Source: Methylobacterium nodulans ORS 2060
GTDB lineage: Bacteria > Pseudomonadota > Alphaproteobacteria > Rhizobiales > Beijerinckiaceae
Direction: 5' to 3'
Assembly (NCBI RefSeq): GCF_000022085.1
Contig: NC_011894.1
Location: 5,726,001 to 5,790,000 of the forward strand
DNA: 64,000 nt
Shown here: piece after piece, positions 28,253 through 36,847 of the stretch
Position numbering within the stretch: position 1 is the stretch's first letter
Layout of the letters: each line of letters starts with the position of its first letter
Position numbers and translations under genes: made by a program
The notes under the pieces: model-generated
Seen by the model: the letters and a program-made list of their open reading frames with translations, nothing else
Told to the model about the DNA's origin: nothing
Databases searched by the model: none

Positions 28253-28876
28253 TCAGAGAGGAGCGCGCCGCCACTGCCAGATCGGACCACCGGGAGCGCG
28301 GTGCGCAAAGGGGTGACGCAGGGTTGCGCGCGGGAGTTTCCGATACGCCCGCGTCGTTGAAACCATGGTGCGGCGCAGGCGGACATGGAGCCGGCGCCGC
28401 GCAAGAAGCGGCCGCAGGTCCCTCAGGATTTCATCACCGACGGCGAGGGTGTCGCGCAGGTCCCTGGCCAGTTCGAGCGCGAATCCGGCGGCGGACACCG
28501 CCGGTCGGTCCTGAATCTGCCGCAGGTTCAGTGTCGCCAGATCGCCCTGCAGCATCTGGAGGCGCGTGTAGAAGTAGGTGATCTTACGCGGAAGCGGCGC
28601 GTCGAGCCGGTCGAGCCGCCCCGCATAGGCCCGGTAGACCGTGGCGGGGATCCTGGGGAGCGTGGGCCCTGCGGTCGAGGCGAAAGCCGCGGCCACGTGA
28701 TCGAGCCGGGCGAGAACATCGTGGGTCTCGATCGCGCGCAGAACAGCGACGATCTCGCCGACCAGCGCCGAAGCAAGGTTCCGTTGCCGCCGACGGCGCA
28801 GGCTGCGCCAGGCATTCGCCACGCTCAAGCCGAGAAGGACCAGCACGGCGAGGATCGCAACGTCCATTGCACTCAT
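28253..28876 (-). CDS. Membrane-anchored protein of unknown function
   Basis: A 207-residue protein with one N-terminal hydrophobic helix (DVAILAVLVLLGLSVANAW) followed by an Arg-rich stop-transfer (RSLRRRRQR). The remainder is helical and cytoplasmic: a segment around LVGEIVAVLRAIETHDVLARLDHV, then PRKITYFYTRLQMLQGDLATLNL. The Arg-rich C-terminus may be disordered. It resembles the many small alphaproteobacterial proteins with one TM and a helical tail whose role is unknown. I do not recognise it. It converges with the TadG-like gene. Confidence 0.6.
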   Translation of the reverse strand: MSAMDVAILAVLVLLGLSVANAWRSLRRRRQRNLASALVGEIVAVLRAIETHDVLARLDHVAAAFASTAGPTLPRIPATVYRAYAGRLDRLDAPLPRKITYFYTRLQMLQGDLATLNLRQIQDRPAVSAAGFALELARDLRDTLAVGDEILRDLRPLLARRRLHVRLRRTMVSTTRAYRKLPRATLRHPFAHRAPGGPIWQWRRAPL

Positions 28877-29420
28877 CGGGCCGCCTCCGCGGCTTCCCTG
28901 CCGGCCCCGATCATATCACGACTTCCGCTCCCCGGCGCGGGCTGCCGGTCGGGCACGATGGTTCAGGCCGCCGGCCCACCGAGGCGGCCGGGATCGAGAT
29001 CATGGGGATCGGAGGAGAGCGAGGCTTCCCGGAACTCGCGCGCCGCCAAGTCCGACCTTGCCGCCCTCGATTCCTCCCCGATCGTCATCGCACGGAGCCG
29101 CGGGCTCGCCAGCCTCTCGCCCGGCCGCCCCGGGCAGGAGGATCGGGTCGAGACATGCTCCAACGCCCGCGCGGCATCGCGGCACGCCGTCCACACAGCC
29201 GCCGGATCGCGAGAGGGGCGGGCCTGACCGGACCTGTGCTCAAGGTATTCGGACCGCCGCGCGGCATCGAGTGCAGAAGCCCGCATCCTATTCGGAGATT
29301 GCTGCCGGCCAGACTCGAACTCGAAAACAATCGATGCCGGCGAGTTAGGCTGTCGATTTAATTTGACTCTCTTGCGAGAGCGCGACAAACCGCCCCGTGT
29401 GCAACCCCATGGTATCTCCC
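28877..29420. other. Intergenic region, no gene seen
   Basis: About 540 bases with no convincing gene. It includes the upstream region of the first MucR-like gene. A short GACTCGAAC stretch near 29310 recalls a tRNA T-arm, but no cloverleaf can be formed around it. Confidence 0.3.
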
Positions 29421-29822
29421 ATGAGCGACGAGTACGCATCTAAGCTTAGTCCCGTCACGATGGTCGCTGAGATCGTCTCGGCCTACGTCTCTCATAACAA
29501 CCTGCCCGCAGGTGAGTTGCCGACCCTGATCCGGAGCGTCTACGACCAGCTCGGCAAGCTCGCTCGGCCAGCCGAGCCGGAACCCGAGAAGCCCGTCCCG
29601 CCGGTCCCGATCAAGAAGACGATCACGCCGGACGCCATCATTAGCCTGGAGGACGGCAAGCCCTACAAGTCGCTCAAGCGGCATCTGAGCACACGGGGGC
29701 TCACGCCCGAGCAATACCGCCAGAAGTGGGGTCTTCCGCAAGACTACCCGATGGTCGCCGCCAACTACGCCGCTCAGCGCTCGGAACTCGCCAAGGCCAC
29801 TGGATTGGGTCGACGGAAATAG
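29421..29822 (+). CDS. MucR/Ros-type regulator lacking the zinc ligands (copy A)
   Basis: A 133-residue protein with the MucR plan: an N-terminal helical oligomerisation region (MVAEIVSAYVSHNNLPAGELPTLIRSVYDQLGKL) and a C-terminal Ros DNA-binding domain (SLKRHLSTRGLTPEQYRQKW, then LPQDYPMVAANYAAQRSELA). The classical zinc finger starts C-x2-C and uses two His; here that site reads AIISLEDGKPYKSLKRH with no Cys, and the second His is absent. Zinc-free Ros homologues are known from Mesorhizobium. MucR proteins are H-NS-like silencers binding A/T-rich DNA. The start is uncertain: in-frame codons at 29397 and 29409 are possible and none has a good ribosome site. Confidence 0.88.
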   Translation: MSDEYASKLSPVTMVAEIVSAYVSHNNLPAGELPTLIRSVYDQLGKLARPAEPEPEKPVPPVPIKKTITPDAIISLEDGKPYKSLKRHLSTRGLTPEQYRQKWGLPQDYPMVAANYAAQRSELAKATGLGRRK

Positions 29823-29838
29823 TGAACGACACGGGCGC

Positions 29839-29861
29839 GCGGCGGCATTATTGGCCGCCGC
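29839..29861 (+). terminator. Hairpin after MucR-like copy A
   Basis: A perfect 8-bp stem GCGGCGGC/GCCGCCGC with the 7-base loop attattg lies 17 bases past the stop codon. No T-run follows. It probably separates the two MucR-like genes into independent transcripts. Confidence 0.5.
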
Positions 29862-30026
29862 AGCTCAAGCGGGCATGTCGGCAACTACCTACGTAGTGAT
29901 GAGATCGGCTCGATTGACAACCCCAATTTGGCAGTCGCCTGTAGATTCGGCTGTGGGTTGTCTCTTTACAGTATTGACTGCCGGAGCAGCCGCCGCAAGA
30001 CCTAAGTCGTTTAGGAGATTTTATCC

Positions 30027-30551
30027 ATGAATGACGAAGCAGGCGCTCCCACGTCGCAGTCTGAGGCAGGTACGATCGAATTGGTCGCCGACATTGTTTC
30101 GGCGTACGTCTCGAACAACGTCGTTCGTCCGGCCGACCTGCCGGACCTGATCGCGGCAGTGAGCCGGACGCTCGGCGAACTGGGCAAACCCTCCGTGCCT
30201 GCCGCGGAAGAGACGCCGAAGCCGACCGCCGCCCAGATCCGGAAGTCCATCACGCCAGACCACATCGTCAGCTTCATCGACGGCAAGCCGTACAAGTCGA
30301 TGAAGCGGCACCTGACCAAGAACGGCCTGACCCCTGCCGAGTACCGCCAGCAGTATGGCTTGCCGGCCAGCTACCCGATGGTGGCGCCGAACTATGCAGC
30401 GCAGCGGTCGGAACTCGCCAAGAGCCTGGGCCTCGGCCAATTGCGCCGGAAGGCGGCCGAGAAGCGAGCGACGGACGAAGCCAAGGTGAATACGCCCGCC
30501 GAAACCAAGAAGGGACGCGGCCGTTCACGCAAGACTGACGCGTCGGAATAG
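30027..30551 (+). CDS. MucR/Ros-type regulator lacking the zinc ligands (copy B), with basic tail
   Basis: A 174-residue paralogue of the gene 205 bases upstream. The N-terminal domain (TIELVADIVSAYVSNNVVRPADLPDLIAAV) and Ros core (HIVSFIDGKPYKSMKRHLTK, then NGLTPAEYRQQYGLPASYPMVAPNYAAQRSELAKSLGLG) are intact, but again no Cys is present and the second His is missing. Unlike copy A it has a ~35-residue Lys/Arg/Glu-rich tail (KKGRGRSRKTD), which may add nonspecific DNA contacts. AGGAG lies nine bases before the ATG. The upstream gap contains TTGACA at 29914-29919 and the palindrome CTACGTAG near 29888. MucR genes are usually autoregulated. Confidence 0.92.
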   Translation: MNDEAGAPTSQSEAGTIELVADIVSAYVSNNVVRPADLPDLIAAVSRTLGELGKPSVPAAEETPKPTAAQIRKSITPDHIVSFIDGKPYKSMKRHLTKNGLTPAEYRQQYGLPASYPMVAPNYAAQRSELAKSLGLGQLRRKAAEKRATDEAKVNTPAETKKGRGRSRKTDASE

Positions 30552-31151
30552 GGCAGCAGGGGCCGGACCGGCGCTGGAGGGCGCTGCGTTACTCCGGACA
30601 AGTGGAGCGCCCTGGGCAGGCAGTTCATCCGTGCGACCCAGGGCGTCATGCCGGCCGCGCGCCATGATCACGAAGGCGCAAATGCGGCGGCGCCGTCGGT
30701 CGCGCGACCGGAGGCCCGCTCCGAGATTACACCTTCTACCTTCAATACTGACAATATTTGTTCCGGATTTCGAGTCACATACGGCACGATCGGCGGCCCG
30801 TTGTGACATAAGTTAACTGATCATCCCGACGAATCGGCTACGGCGATGACCATCCTCAGTTCGACACTGTGGAGGCCCCAACTGCCGGCCGGGAGCATTC
30901 CGGACCGGCATTTCTTTTACCGGCATGGTGTGCCGGTTGCCGAGCCGCGGGCAGCGGCAGATGATGGGTGGCTGAGCCATTGGAAGGCCCCGGTCCGGCC
31001 GCCATCCCGGCGACACCACCCCTTGGGCGACGCGCTTCAGCCGGATCCGACACGGTTCTGCCATCGCGCCGTTGGGATCCCCTCCCCTCGGCAGCATGCA
31101 GCCGGCGGCTCCCTTCAGCCCTGTCTGGTCCGCCGCAGCGGGGCCAGGCCG
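30552..31151. other. Intergenic region, no gene seen
   Basis: 600 bases. Overlapping ORFs on both strands (for example 30846-31583 plus, 30813-31097 minus) lack ribosome sites and any recognisable protein character. A less GC-rich patch lies at ~30730-30840. Confidence 0.3.
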
Positions 31152-31394
31152 TCAGCGGCACTCGCTCTGGCGGTCGGCGACGGCGCCTTCGAAGTCGGTT
31201 TGGGAGTTGCGCAATCGGCCGAATTCCATGGCGCAATCATCCGCCCCGTCGCTGTCGCGGACGCAGCGTGCGTACCGCTTGAGCTGGTACGCCACCTCTT
31301 CGACGGCCGTATTGTAGCGATCCGTGGCGCCGGTGCAGTCGGCCCAAGCGGGTTGGACGCTCAATGCGAGGATCAGGATGGGAGCGGCGCGCAT
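31152..31394 (-). CDS. Small secreted four-cysteine protein
   Basis: An 80-residue protein with a signal peptide MRAAPILILALSVQPAWA and a mature part starting DCTGATDRYNTAVEEVAYQL. Mature Cys residues occur at four spaced positions (DCTG, YARCVRD, DDCAME, SECR), which suits two disulphides in a small helical periplasmic protein. I do not recognise the family. ATG at 31394 is chosen because it gives a clean signal peptide; an upstream start adds 15 residues. Confidence 0.6.
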   Translation of the reverse strand: MRAAPILILALSVQPAWADCTGATDRYNTAVEEVAYQLKRYARCVRDSDGADDCAMEFGRLRNSQTDFEGAVADRQSECR

Positions 31395-31489
31395 GCCGGA
31401 CCCTATCAGCCTCGCAGCCGGCTCATGTGGTGCCAGCATACCGTCACGATGAGACCGAGGATGCCGCCCCCGCTCAACGATACGGTCCT

Positions 31490-31729
31490 CTATGGCTTGG
31501 TCTCTGCAATCAGCCGGAGGTCGTCGATGATCCGCAAGGCTTCCGTCATTCGCTTGCTGACCAGGCCGCGCGCTGCGGGATGAGCCCCGGTGAGCTGAGT
31601 AATGTCTGCGGCGGTCTCCAGGAATTGCGGACCCAGCAGGCGCCCGAGCGCACCGAACAGGGCCGAGTAGGCCGCCGTCTCCTGTTCAAGCACATCCACC
31701 CTCGCCCGAAGCTCTTCGATCTCGCTCAT
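31490..31729 (-). CDS. Small helical protein of unknown function
   Basis: A 79-residue soluble protein, largely helical. The N-terminal MSEIEELRARVDVLEQETAAYSALF has coiled-coil heptads, and a second helical part ends with SKRMTEALRIIDDLRLIAE. It has no signal peptide. Similar short proteins annotated as hypothetical are common in Rhizobiales. It is 95 bases upstream of the four-Cys gene on the same strand. Confidence 0.55.
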   Translation of the reverse strand: MSEIEELRARVDVLEQETAAYSALFGALGRLLGPQFLETAADITQLTGAHPAARGLVSKRMTEALRIIDDLRLIAETKP

Positions 31730-31895
31730 CCAAGCCTCCATTTGGAGGCGACGCTACACCGTGCCGGACAGCCGGGCGCGGTATCGCGATACCTCTCGCA
31801 CTCGATGGGCGATCGATCGCGAACCGTCAACGACCCGCGTTGTCGCGCGGGCGTGAAGGCCGCTCCCAGGGCAGCCTGTCGTCTTGGTGATGCGC

Positions 31896-32090
31896 TCACC
31901 GACCGACCAGCCATGTCATCATGGCGGGGGGCTCGCCCATCCACGCGAGCACGATCGGACCGCCATAGAGCAGGACGCCCATCGCCCCGATCGCCAGCAG
32001 ACCTGCGAGCGGGAGCGTCGGTGGCGCGACTCTCCGCCCCGCGACCTGTGCCCGTCCACGGACCGGTTGGGTGACGATCGTTCGCAGCAT
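31896..32090 (-). CDS. Possible small single-pass membrane protein
   Basis: A 64-residue ORF with a Pro/Arg-rich N-terminus and one good membrane helix (LPLAGLLAIGAMGVLLYGGPIVLAW). The ribosome site is weak and no homologue is recognised. It is kept because of the clear membrane segment. Confidence 0.35.
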   Translation of the reverse strand: MLRTIVTQPVRGRAQVAGRRVAPPTLPLAGLLAIGAMGVLLYGGPIVLAWMGEPPAMMTWLVGR

Positions 32091-32887
32091 CGTGCCGGGG
32101 CCCTCCGCCTATCATGCTTCGCCGCCAACCTAGGCCGTTCGGCCGATGATGTCGATTGGTATATGCCGAAAGGATTAGTCCGCTCTACATGAGCGGCCTT
32201 CGCCGATTCAGGGCTGCTCATCCGGTCACGGCTCGGACTGCTGCCCCACGACCTTGTCGTCGGGCCGGCCCCGTGCCCCAGCCAGTCTGCCTGCGTCCTT
32301 TCCGGCGCAGATCTCCAGAGCGTCCCGCATCGCCGGGATGTCTCGCGATCCGCAGCTTCGCCCTCGTTGCCGCAATCCAGGTGCATCGCAGCAGCGCGCC
32401 CGGCACAGGATCAGAGCCTTGCCGGGCGCCATCGTATTTCCCGAGATTTCAAAGAGCAGTGTATCGTACGCAGATTTTGCCTTTCCACTATTGATGTCAA
32501 GCTTACCATGCCATGGATCAGGTGTTTTCCCCTGACAATCCATGGTTGTCACCCGGCCAAGCTATCCAGAGATTTGCCAGTTCGGTGTGACATGAAGATA
32601 AAGAGCTTCCTGTCATCTGGTTCCATGGGCGCGGATCAGGTTTTGCATTGTGCGCTGCATCAGGCGCTAGCGCTTCGGTCATGCGCCGCATCAGATCCTC
32701 CGTCGGCAAGCCTGGCCGACCGTGCTGGGCAGGCCCTGTGGGCGCCATGACCTGCTGCTTCGGCGAGAGCACTCCCCGCCGAAGTGGAGGCCGGTTCGGC
32801 GCAAGGGAGCGCGTGACTGCAAGACCTGAGAGCCGTGATCCGACCGGGCCGGGCATGGCGGTGGAGAGGAATGGCTGGCCGTGAGCA
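32091..32887. other. Intergenic region with palindromic repeat
   Basis: About 800 bases. A type 2 palindromic repeat occupies ~32765-32860 (CCCCGCCGAAGTGGAGGCCG, then TTCGGCGCAAGGGAGCGCG). A minus-strand ORF at 32226-32552 is protein-like for part of its length but has no ribosome site and was not called. Confidence 0.35.
32765..32860. repeat. Short palindromic intergenic repeat (type 2)
   Basis: It contains the palindromic core CGCCGAAGTGGAGGCCGGTT followed by CGGCGCAAGGGAGCGCG and a tail CAAGACCTGAGAGCCGTG. The same core and tail recur at 63241-63335 and 63345-63445, and the core recurs elsewhere in the window. Confidence 0.6.
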
Positions 32888-33565
32888 TCACTGAGCAGAT
32901 GATGCTGCCGGCGGTTGCGGCGAGCGCGCGACAGTGAACAGCGCGGCAGCACCGGCGAGAAGACCCGCAAGGCCGGCCGGAAGGATCAACGCGTAGAGGT
33001 TCAGGGCATCGTAAGCCACTGCCCCGCAGAATGCCCCCATCAAGAGAGCGGCCCACACGGCCGCATCGCCGATCCAGGCGAAGACCGCCCCCCTCCCGGT
33101 CAGCGCAGCCGCAATATTCTGTCCCAGGCTGTGCAGCGCGCCCGTGACGAAGGTGGTGCCGGCGCGAAATCCCTCCACCGAGCCAAGCACGGCATTCTGG
33201 GATCCCATGGCGAGCGCCATGAACAAGGAGGCGAGACCGAGATCGGGCGTCGCAAGGCCGAAAGCGAGCGCACCAACGATGAGGAGGGCTTCGTAGGTCA
33301 GCACCACCGGGGTTGCCCAGCGCATGGGGGTCACCATGGACAGGCCACTGCCGAGGATGGAGCCAGCCAGGAACATGATGACCAGAAGCGCCGGCATGGT
33401 GGAGCGAGCGACCGTTCCCTGGCCAAGCGAGACCGCGAGCTGGGTCGTGTTGCCGCTCATGAAGGAGGTGTAGAGCCCGCTGAGCCGAATGAAACCCAGC
33501 GCATCGACGTAGCCGGCGAGCGCGGTGAGCAGGAGCCCGAACGCCAGCTGCCAGGGGCGGGTCAT
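32888..33565 (-). CDS. YoaK-family (DUF1275) membrane protein
   Basis: A 225-residue inner-membrane protein with about six hydrophobic helices. It shows the DUF1275 signature: LTALAGYVDALGFIRLSGLYTSFMSGNTTQLAVSLGQG, ending in a helix AGSILGSGL. A second conserved segment is MALAMGSQNAVLGSVEGFRAGTTFVTGALHSLGQNIA. Function is unknown across the family; some members neighbour stress genes. ATG at 33565 matches where the family begins; the frame extends to 33742 without homology. Confidence 0.9.
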   Translation of the reverse strand: MTRPWQLAFGLLLTALAGYVDALGFIRLSGLYTSFMSGNTTQLAVSLGQGTVARSTMPALLVIMFLAGSILGSGLSMVTPMRWATPVVLTYEALLIVGALAFGLATPDLGLASLFMALAMGSQNAVLGSVEGFRAGTTFVTGALHSLGQNIAAALTGRGAVFAWIGDAAVWAALLMGAFCGAVAYDALNLYALILPAGLAGLLAGAAALFTVARSPQPPAASSAQ

Positions 33566-33788
33566 GTCCTCGCGCGAGCCGGATCCGTAAACGTGGTCTC
33601 GACAACTGTCGGGGCCGCCCGCGGGTTCAATGCCTCTCGGGACGATCGGCACGAGCAGGGCATCGCGCCTTCCCGACAAAGCAGCGCGTCTCGTCGAAGG
33701 CTGCCGCCGGCCAACCCCGGCCCAGGCTGCGAGGTGGTTCACCAGGGTCCCGGCGCGAGAGCGCCCGCCCGGGCACGGCGCCGCGTCA

Positions 33789-33813
33789 GGAACACCCGGC
33801 CGATGCGATCGTT
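33789..33813 (+). promoter_or_regulatory. EcfG-type promoter upstream of a 48-codon gene
   Basis: GGAAC at 33789-33793, 16 bases, then CGTT at 33810-33813. This matches the alphaproteobacterial general-stress sigma factor consensus (GGAAC-N16/17-CGTT). It ends 14 bases before the start codon at 33828, giving a very short leader with GAGGAG in it. Confidence 0.7.
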
Positions 33814-33827
33814 AGGTGAGGAGATAC

Positions 33828-33974
33828 ATGGAGCGCAAATTGGACAAGCAGTGGAAAACGGTCGAGCAGATCGCGCTGGAGCGCCGCATCTCCGTCGAAG
33901 AGGCGCATGATCTCGTTTGGAAAGAAAACTGCCCGAAAGTATTTCATGGAACGCATACGCTCTACCTGATCTGA
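33828..33974 (+). CDS. Small protein (48 aa) behind an EcfG-type promoter
   Basis: A 48-residue acidic/basic mixed protein starting MERKLDKQWKTVEQIALERR and ending HTLYLI. It is predicted helical, with one Cys and no signal peptide. It has the ribosome site GTGAGGAG with six-base spacing and a perfect general-stress promoter directly upstream, which together make a real gene likely despite the small size. It does not resemble NepR or other known small regulators of that pathway. Expression under osmotic, heat or desiccation stress is the inference. Confidence 0.65.
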   Translation: MERKLDKQWKTVEQIALERRISVEEAHDLVWKENCPKVFHGTHTLYLI

Positions 33975-34104
33975 GCCTCCTCATCCGGTCACGGCAGGTC
34001 GCACCCGACGATCTTGTGGTGCGCCGGTAGCGGACCGCTCCGCCCCATGCCGCCGCGGGTAACGCAGAACCAGCAGCATCACAGGCAACCGGAACTTCAA
34101 TCGG

Positions 34105-35202
34105 CTATATCTTTCTAGAAAACCGCAAAACTCCTGCTGCCACGAGTTTCGACAATTTATTTATGGCTGACATTCCATGGAAAATCCGCGCTCCGAACTC
34201 ATCTGACACCATGCGCAATATGTCATCGATCTGCGGCTCCCATGAAGATATGGATTCCAAACTCACAATTTCATTGATTGCAGAGCAACGCAGATCATCG
34301 ACGCGATCGATCCAGTCCGTCCCCCAGACCCGCCGTGCCAGGATGTTGTTCGTGCGACGGTAAGCATCCGATGCCCGGTCCACCATCGCAGGATCGAGAG
34401 CTTGGAACGGCTCGGCGTCCAGGCCACGTTCGCGAGAGAGGGCGTCGATACGCATGGTGACGTCCCGAGCGAGCGTCTGCGTGCATGCGGCGCCGCTCGC
34501 CCGCAGGCGACGCGACACCTCGGTCGCCACGGGGCCGAGGCTCTGGTTCGTGCGGTAGGCCAAATCTGCCGGCGCCAGAAGCGGAACCAGACGGTCGGCC
34601 AAGCCCAGCTCGGTGGCGATCCGCTCAACCAGCGACGCCTTCGACCGCCGATCCCGGACAGGCACGACATGCACACGCCACCCCGTCGCGCGCGCCCAGT
34701 TCTCAAGGCATCGCAGGTAGTCGAACCGCGGCAGGTGGAGCTCTGTCTTGAACGCTGCCGCGAAAGGGCGGGCCTCCTGAAGGAACTGGATCCGCCACGT
34801 GTACTGGGATTGCACATAGGCCGCCTGCGGGCGGACCGTCATCAGGATCTCGGGCCTGAAGCCATGGCGTTCGAGAACGCCGCAGAGAAGGTCCGGCGCT
34901 CGATGCCACGGCGGCAGCAGGCAGAGGCTCTCATAGGAGAGCAGAACCACATCGGCTGCACTTGTCGCCAACGCTTGATCGAGGCGGGCGAGCAGTTCCC
35001 GTCGCTCGTACCGCGGCCGACGTCCGTTCAGGGTCTCCCCGAGATGCTGATGGCTCAGATGCGGAAGCGGTGCAGAGCGCGGCGTCAGCTCCGGATACAG
35101 GATGCCCGCCTCCCGCAACCTGTCGCGATGCCCGAACAGCAGCGTCTGCAGGGAGGAGGTGCCGGTTCTCGGCGTGCCGATATGAATGATGCCGCGGCGC
35201 AT
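34105..35202 (-). CDS. Sulfotransferase-like P-loop protein
   Basis: A 365-residue protein beginning IIHIGTPRTGTSSLQTLLFG. This matches the PAPS 5'-phosphosulphate-binding loop of sulfotransferases (GxPRTGTTxL pattern), near residues 5-25. A second site for the 3'-phosphate (PSB/RxxxxxxxS) may be in ILMTVRPQAAYVQSQYTWRI, around 115-135, with Arg and Ser at the expected spacing. The C-terminal half is helical and poorly conserved. Likely acceptors are a surface polysaccharide or lipid, by analogy. ATG at 35202 opens directly at the motif. It is an isolated gene with no close same-strand neighbour. Confidence 0.75.
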   Translation of the reverse strand: MRRGIIHIGTPRTGTSSLQTLLFGHRDRLREAGILYPELTPRSAPLPHLSHQHLGETLNGRRPRYERRELLARLDQALATSAADVVLLSYESLCLLPPWHRAPDLLCGVLERHGFRPEILMTVRPQAAYVQSQYTWRIQFLQEARPFAAAFKTELHLPRFDYLRCLENWARATGWRVHVVPVRDRRSKASLVERIATELGLADRLVPLLAPADLAYRTNQSLGPVATEVSRRLRASGAACTQTLARDVTMRIDALSRERGLDAEPFQALDPAMVDRASDAYRRTNNILARRVWGTDWIDRVDDLRCSAINEIVSLESISSWEPQIDDILRMVSDEFGARIFHGMSAINKLSKLVAAGVLRFSRKI

Positions 35203-35284
35203 CGGGTGTTGTCAGCGCCGGCCCGCTCGCGATCGGCCCATCAGGGCGGGGGGCCTGCCGCTCACCGGCGCGCCGGGGCCGTGC

Positions 35285-35565
35285 CGTGTCGCGCTCTCTT
35301 GCGCCCAACCGGCATCCACTTCGGCGCAGAACGCTCTCATGCGACAGATCGTGAACCGGGCCTGCCGCCCGTCGGTGTCCCGCATCGCGCCCCTGGCTCC
35401 GGCCCAGACCGTGTCGTTCCCGGAGCGCAAGTGCCACCCAGAACGGGGCGATCTTGAGGCGCCAGAGCGGCATCCGCTCACGTTGGAACGGATGCCGCTC
35501 TGGCTTTTTGATTGTGCCGCATTGTCTGCGACGAACCGGCATCCACTTCGTCGGATAATGCTCTG
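35285..35565. repeat. Two palindromic intergenic repeats (type 2 inverted, type 1)
   Basis: At ~35287-35335 the core AACCGGCATCCACTTCGGCG sits between GCGCTCTC and GAACGCTC arms (type 2 in inverse). At 35510-35565 the type 1 unit seen at 24060-24125 recurs. The 35203-35776 gap shows nothing else. Confidence 0.55.
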
Positions 35566-35776
35566 GAGCGGCGGAGCGCAGCCCGATCGATTGCCTCGCC
35601 TGGACATCCCCGTTCGAGGCGCGGCCGTGAAACACCGCGCAATGCGTATCACCGGTCGGCTTCCGGTTCCGAGACCCGACCGTTGCGGGGGCCATGGAAC
35701 CAGCCGAGACACCGCCGATCGATCACCCGTCAGGACGGCCGCGAGACCGCCACTCGCAATCTGCCGCTGCCATAGC

Positions 35777-36040
35777 TCATGGGTTGCAGCCGATGCAGAT
35801 GTCCCGCACGATCTTCCCACCTCTCATGCCGAGCTGCAGGTCCGGAAGCCGCCCTTTGGTAGGTTCCGGTCTCTTGACGCCCGCCTGAGACGGAGGCCCG
35901 GCCACCGCAAGCTTGGGCGGCATATAGGCAAAGTTCATGTCACTCGCAGCGGTTGAACGCACAGCCGATTGAGCGAGGCACGCCGATGATGTGAGCACGG
36001 CGAGGATCAGGCCCGCTGCAACGACACGGTCTCCGGCCAT
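35777..36040 (-). CDS. Small secreted or lipid-anchored protein
   Basis: An 87-residue protein. The N-terminus MAGDRVVAAGLILAVLTSSAC resembles a lipoprotein signal (lipobox-like TSSAC), or a Sec signal cut at CLAQS. The mature part is Pro/Gly-rich and ends with DICIGCNP, two Cys separated by two residues. I do not recognise it. It is divergent from the DUF3309 gene; a palindromic GGAAC...GTTCC element between them (36202-36228) could serve both directions. Confidence 0.5.
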   Translation of the reverse strand: MAGDRVVAAGLILAVLTSSACLAQSAVRSTAASDMNFAYMPPKLAVAGPPSQAGVKRPEPTKGRLPDLQLGMRGGKIVRDICIGCNP

Positions 36041-36201
36041 CGATTTCTCCCGCGCAGGGTACGCCATTCATTGTAGGCGAGGTGCGGGGGTCGACCATCC
36101 TCGCGCATCGCGGGCGACATCGATGCCGTGGCCCTGATCGCAGGTTCCGAGACGACATGCCGCTCGACGTGGTCGGCACAAGAATGTGCCGCCGCGTTCG
36201 C

Positions 36202-36228
36202 GGAACTCAATCGCCCGAGGAAAGTTCC
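36202..36228. promoter_or_regulatory. Symmetric EcfG-like promoter element
   Basis: GGAACT at 36202-36207 and AGTTCC at 36223-36228. Read on either strand this gives GGAAC-N16-AGTT, one base from the EcfG consensus (CGTT). On the plus strand it lies 36 bases before the DUF3309 start; on the minus strand ~160 bases before the 35777-36040 gene. The same AGTT variant occurs ahead of the PRC-barrel gene. Confidence 0.5.
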
Positions 36229-36261
36229 TGACGGGATTGAACGCTCGGCAGGAGAGCGACC

Positions 36262-36423
36262 ATGAGTCTCGGCACGATCCTCATCATCATCTTGATCCTG
36301 GCGCTACTCGGCGCCTTGCCGCTTGGACTGCCCTACAATGCGAGCTGGGGTTACGCGCCCGGCGGCGTGGTCGGACTGATCCTCGTCATCGTCATCATCC
36401 TCGTAGTGTTAGGGCGCATCTAG
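36262..36423 (+). CDS. DUF3309-family small membrane protein
   Basis: A 53-residue protein with two hydrophobic helices: MSLGTILIIILILALLGALP at the N-terminus and GGVVGLILVIVIILVVLGRI at the C-terminus, joined by a short YNASWGYAP turn. Order and length match the DUF3309 family, whose members are small inner-membrane proteins often found in stress regulons of alphaproteobacteria. AGGAGAG precedes the start at good spacing, with an EcfG-like element (36202-36226) upstream. Its precise role is unknown. Confidence 0.88.
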   Translation: MSLGTILIIILILALLGALPLGLPYNASWGYAPGGVVGLILVIVIILVVLGRI

Positions 36424-36770
36424 AGCATTGTCCGACGACGTGGATCCGGTTCGTCGCAGACAATGCGGCAAGCTCAAAGGCTCAGGCAGACGCCGGTCCA
36501 CCGTGAACGGATTCTGCTCTCAGCATCATTCGCCGAAGTGTCCCACGGTTCGGCAAACGATGCGGAATCGAAGGAATCCAAGCAGGGTGGCGCGGCTCCG
36601 CCCGCCACCCTGCTGGGAGAGCATCGTCTCCGATGAAGCGGATCCCGTTTCGTTGGAGACGATTCGGCAAGCTCCGGCACCGAGAGCGACATCTGGTCCG
36701 CCGTGACCGGATTCCGCTCTGGAATGCCCTCCGCCGAAGCGGAGGCCGGCTCGGTGCGGAGCGCTGCAGC
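36424..36770. repeat. Run of three palindromic intergenic repeats
   Basis: Type 1 units at ~36424-36480 (AGCATTGTCCGACGACGTGG, GTTCGTCGCAGACAATGCGG) and, more diverged, at ~36620-36680. A type 2 core at ~36727-36770 (CCGCCGAAGCGGAGGCCGGC). Nothing else was seen in the 36424-36847 gap. Confidence 0.5.
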
Positions 36771-36847
36771 AAAGGGTGCAACCATGGCCCGCTCCAATCC
36801 AAGATCGAAGCAGGCCACAATGACACGAGTCAGAGCGGGTCGAGATT

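Noticed and set aside
29290..29345. A GACTCGAAC stretch recalling a tRNA T-arm on the minus strand
   Set aside because: The flanking bases do not pair as a T-stem, and no acceptor, D or anticodon arm can be built.
32226..32552. A 108-codon minus-strand ORF
   Set aside because: It is partly protein-like, but there is no ribosome site, no homology I can name, and an Arg/Gly-rich second half.
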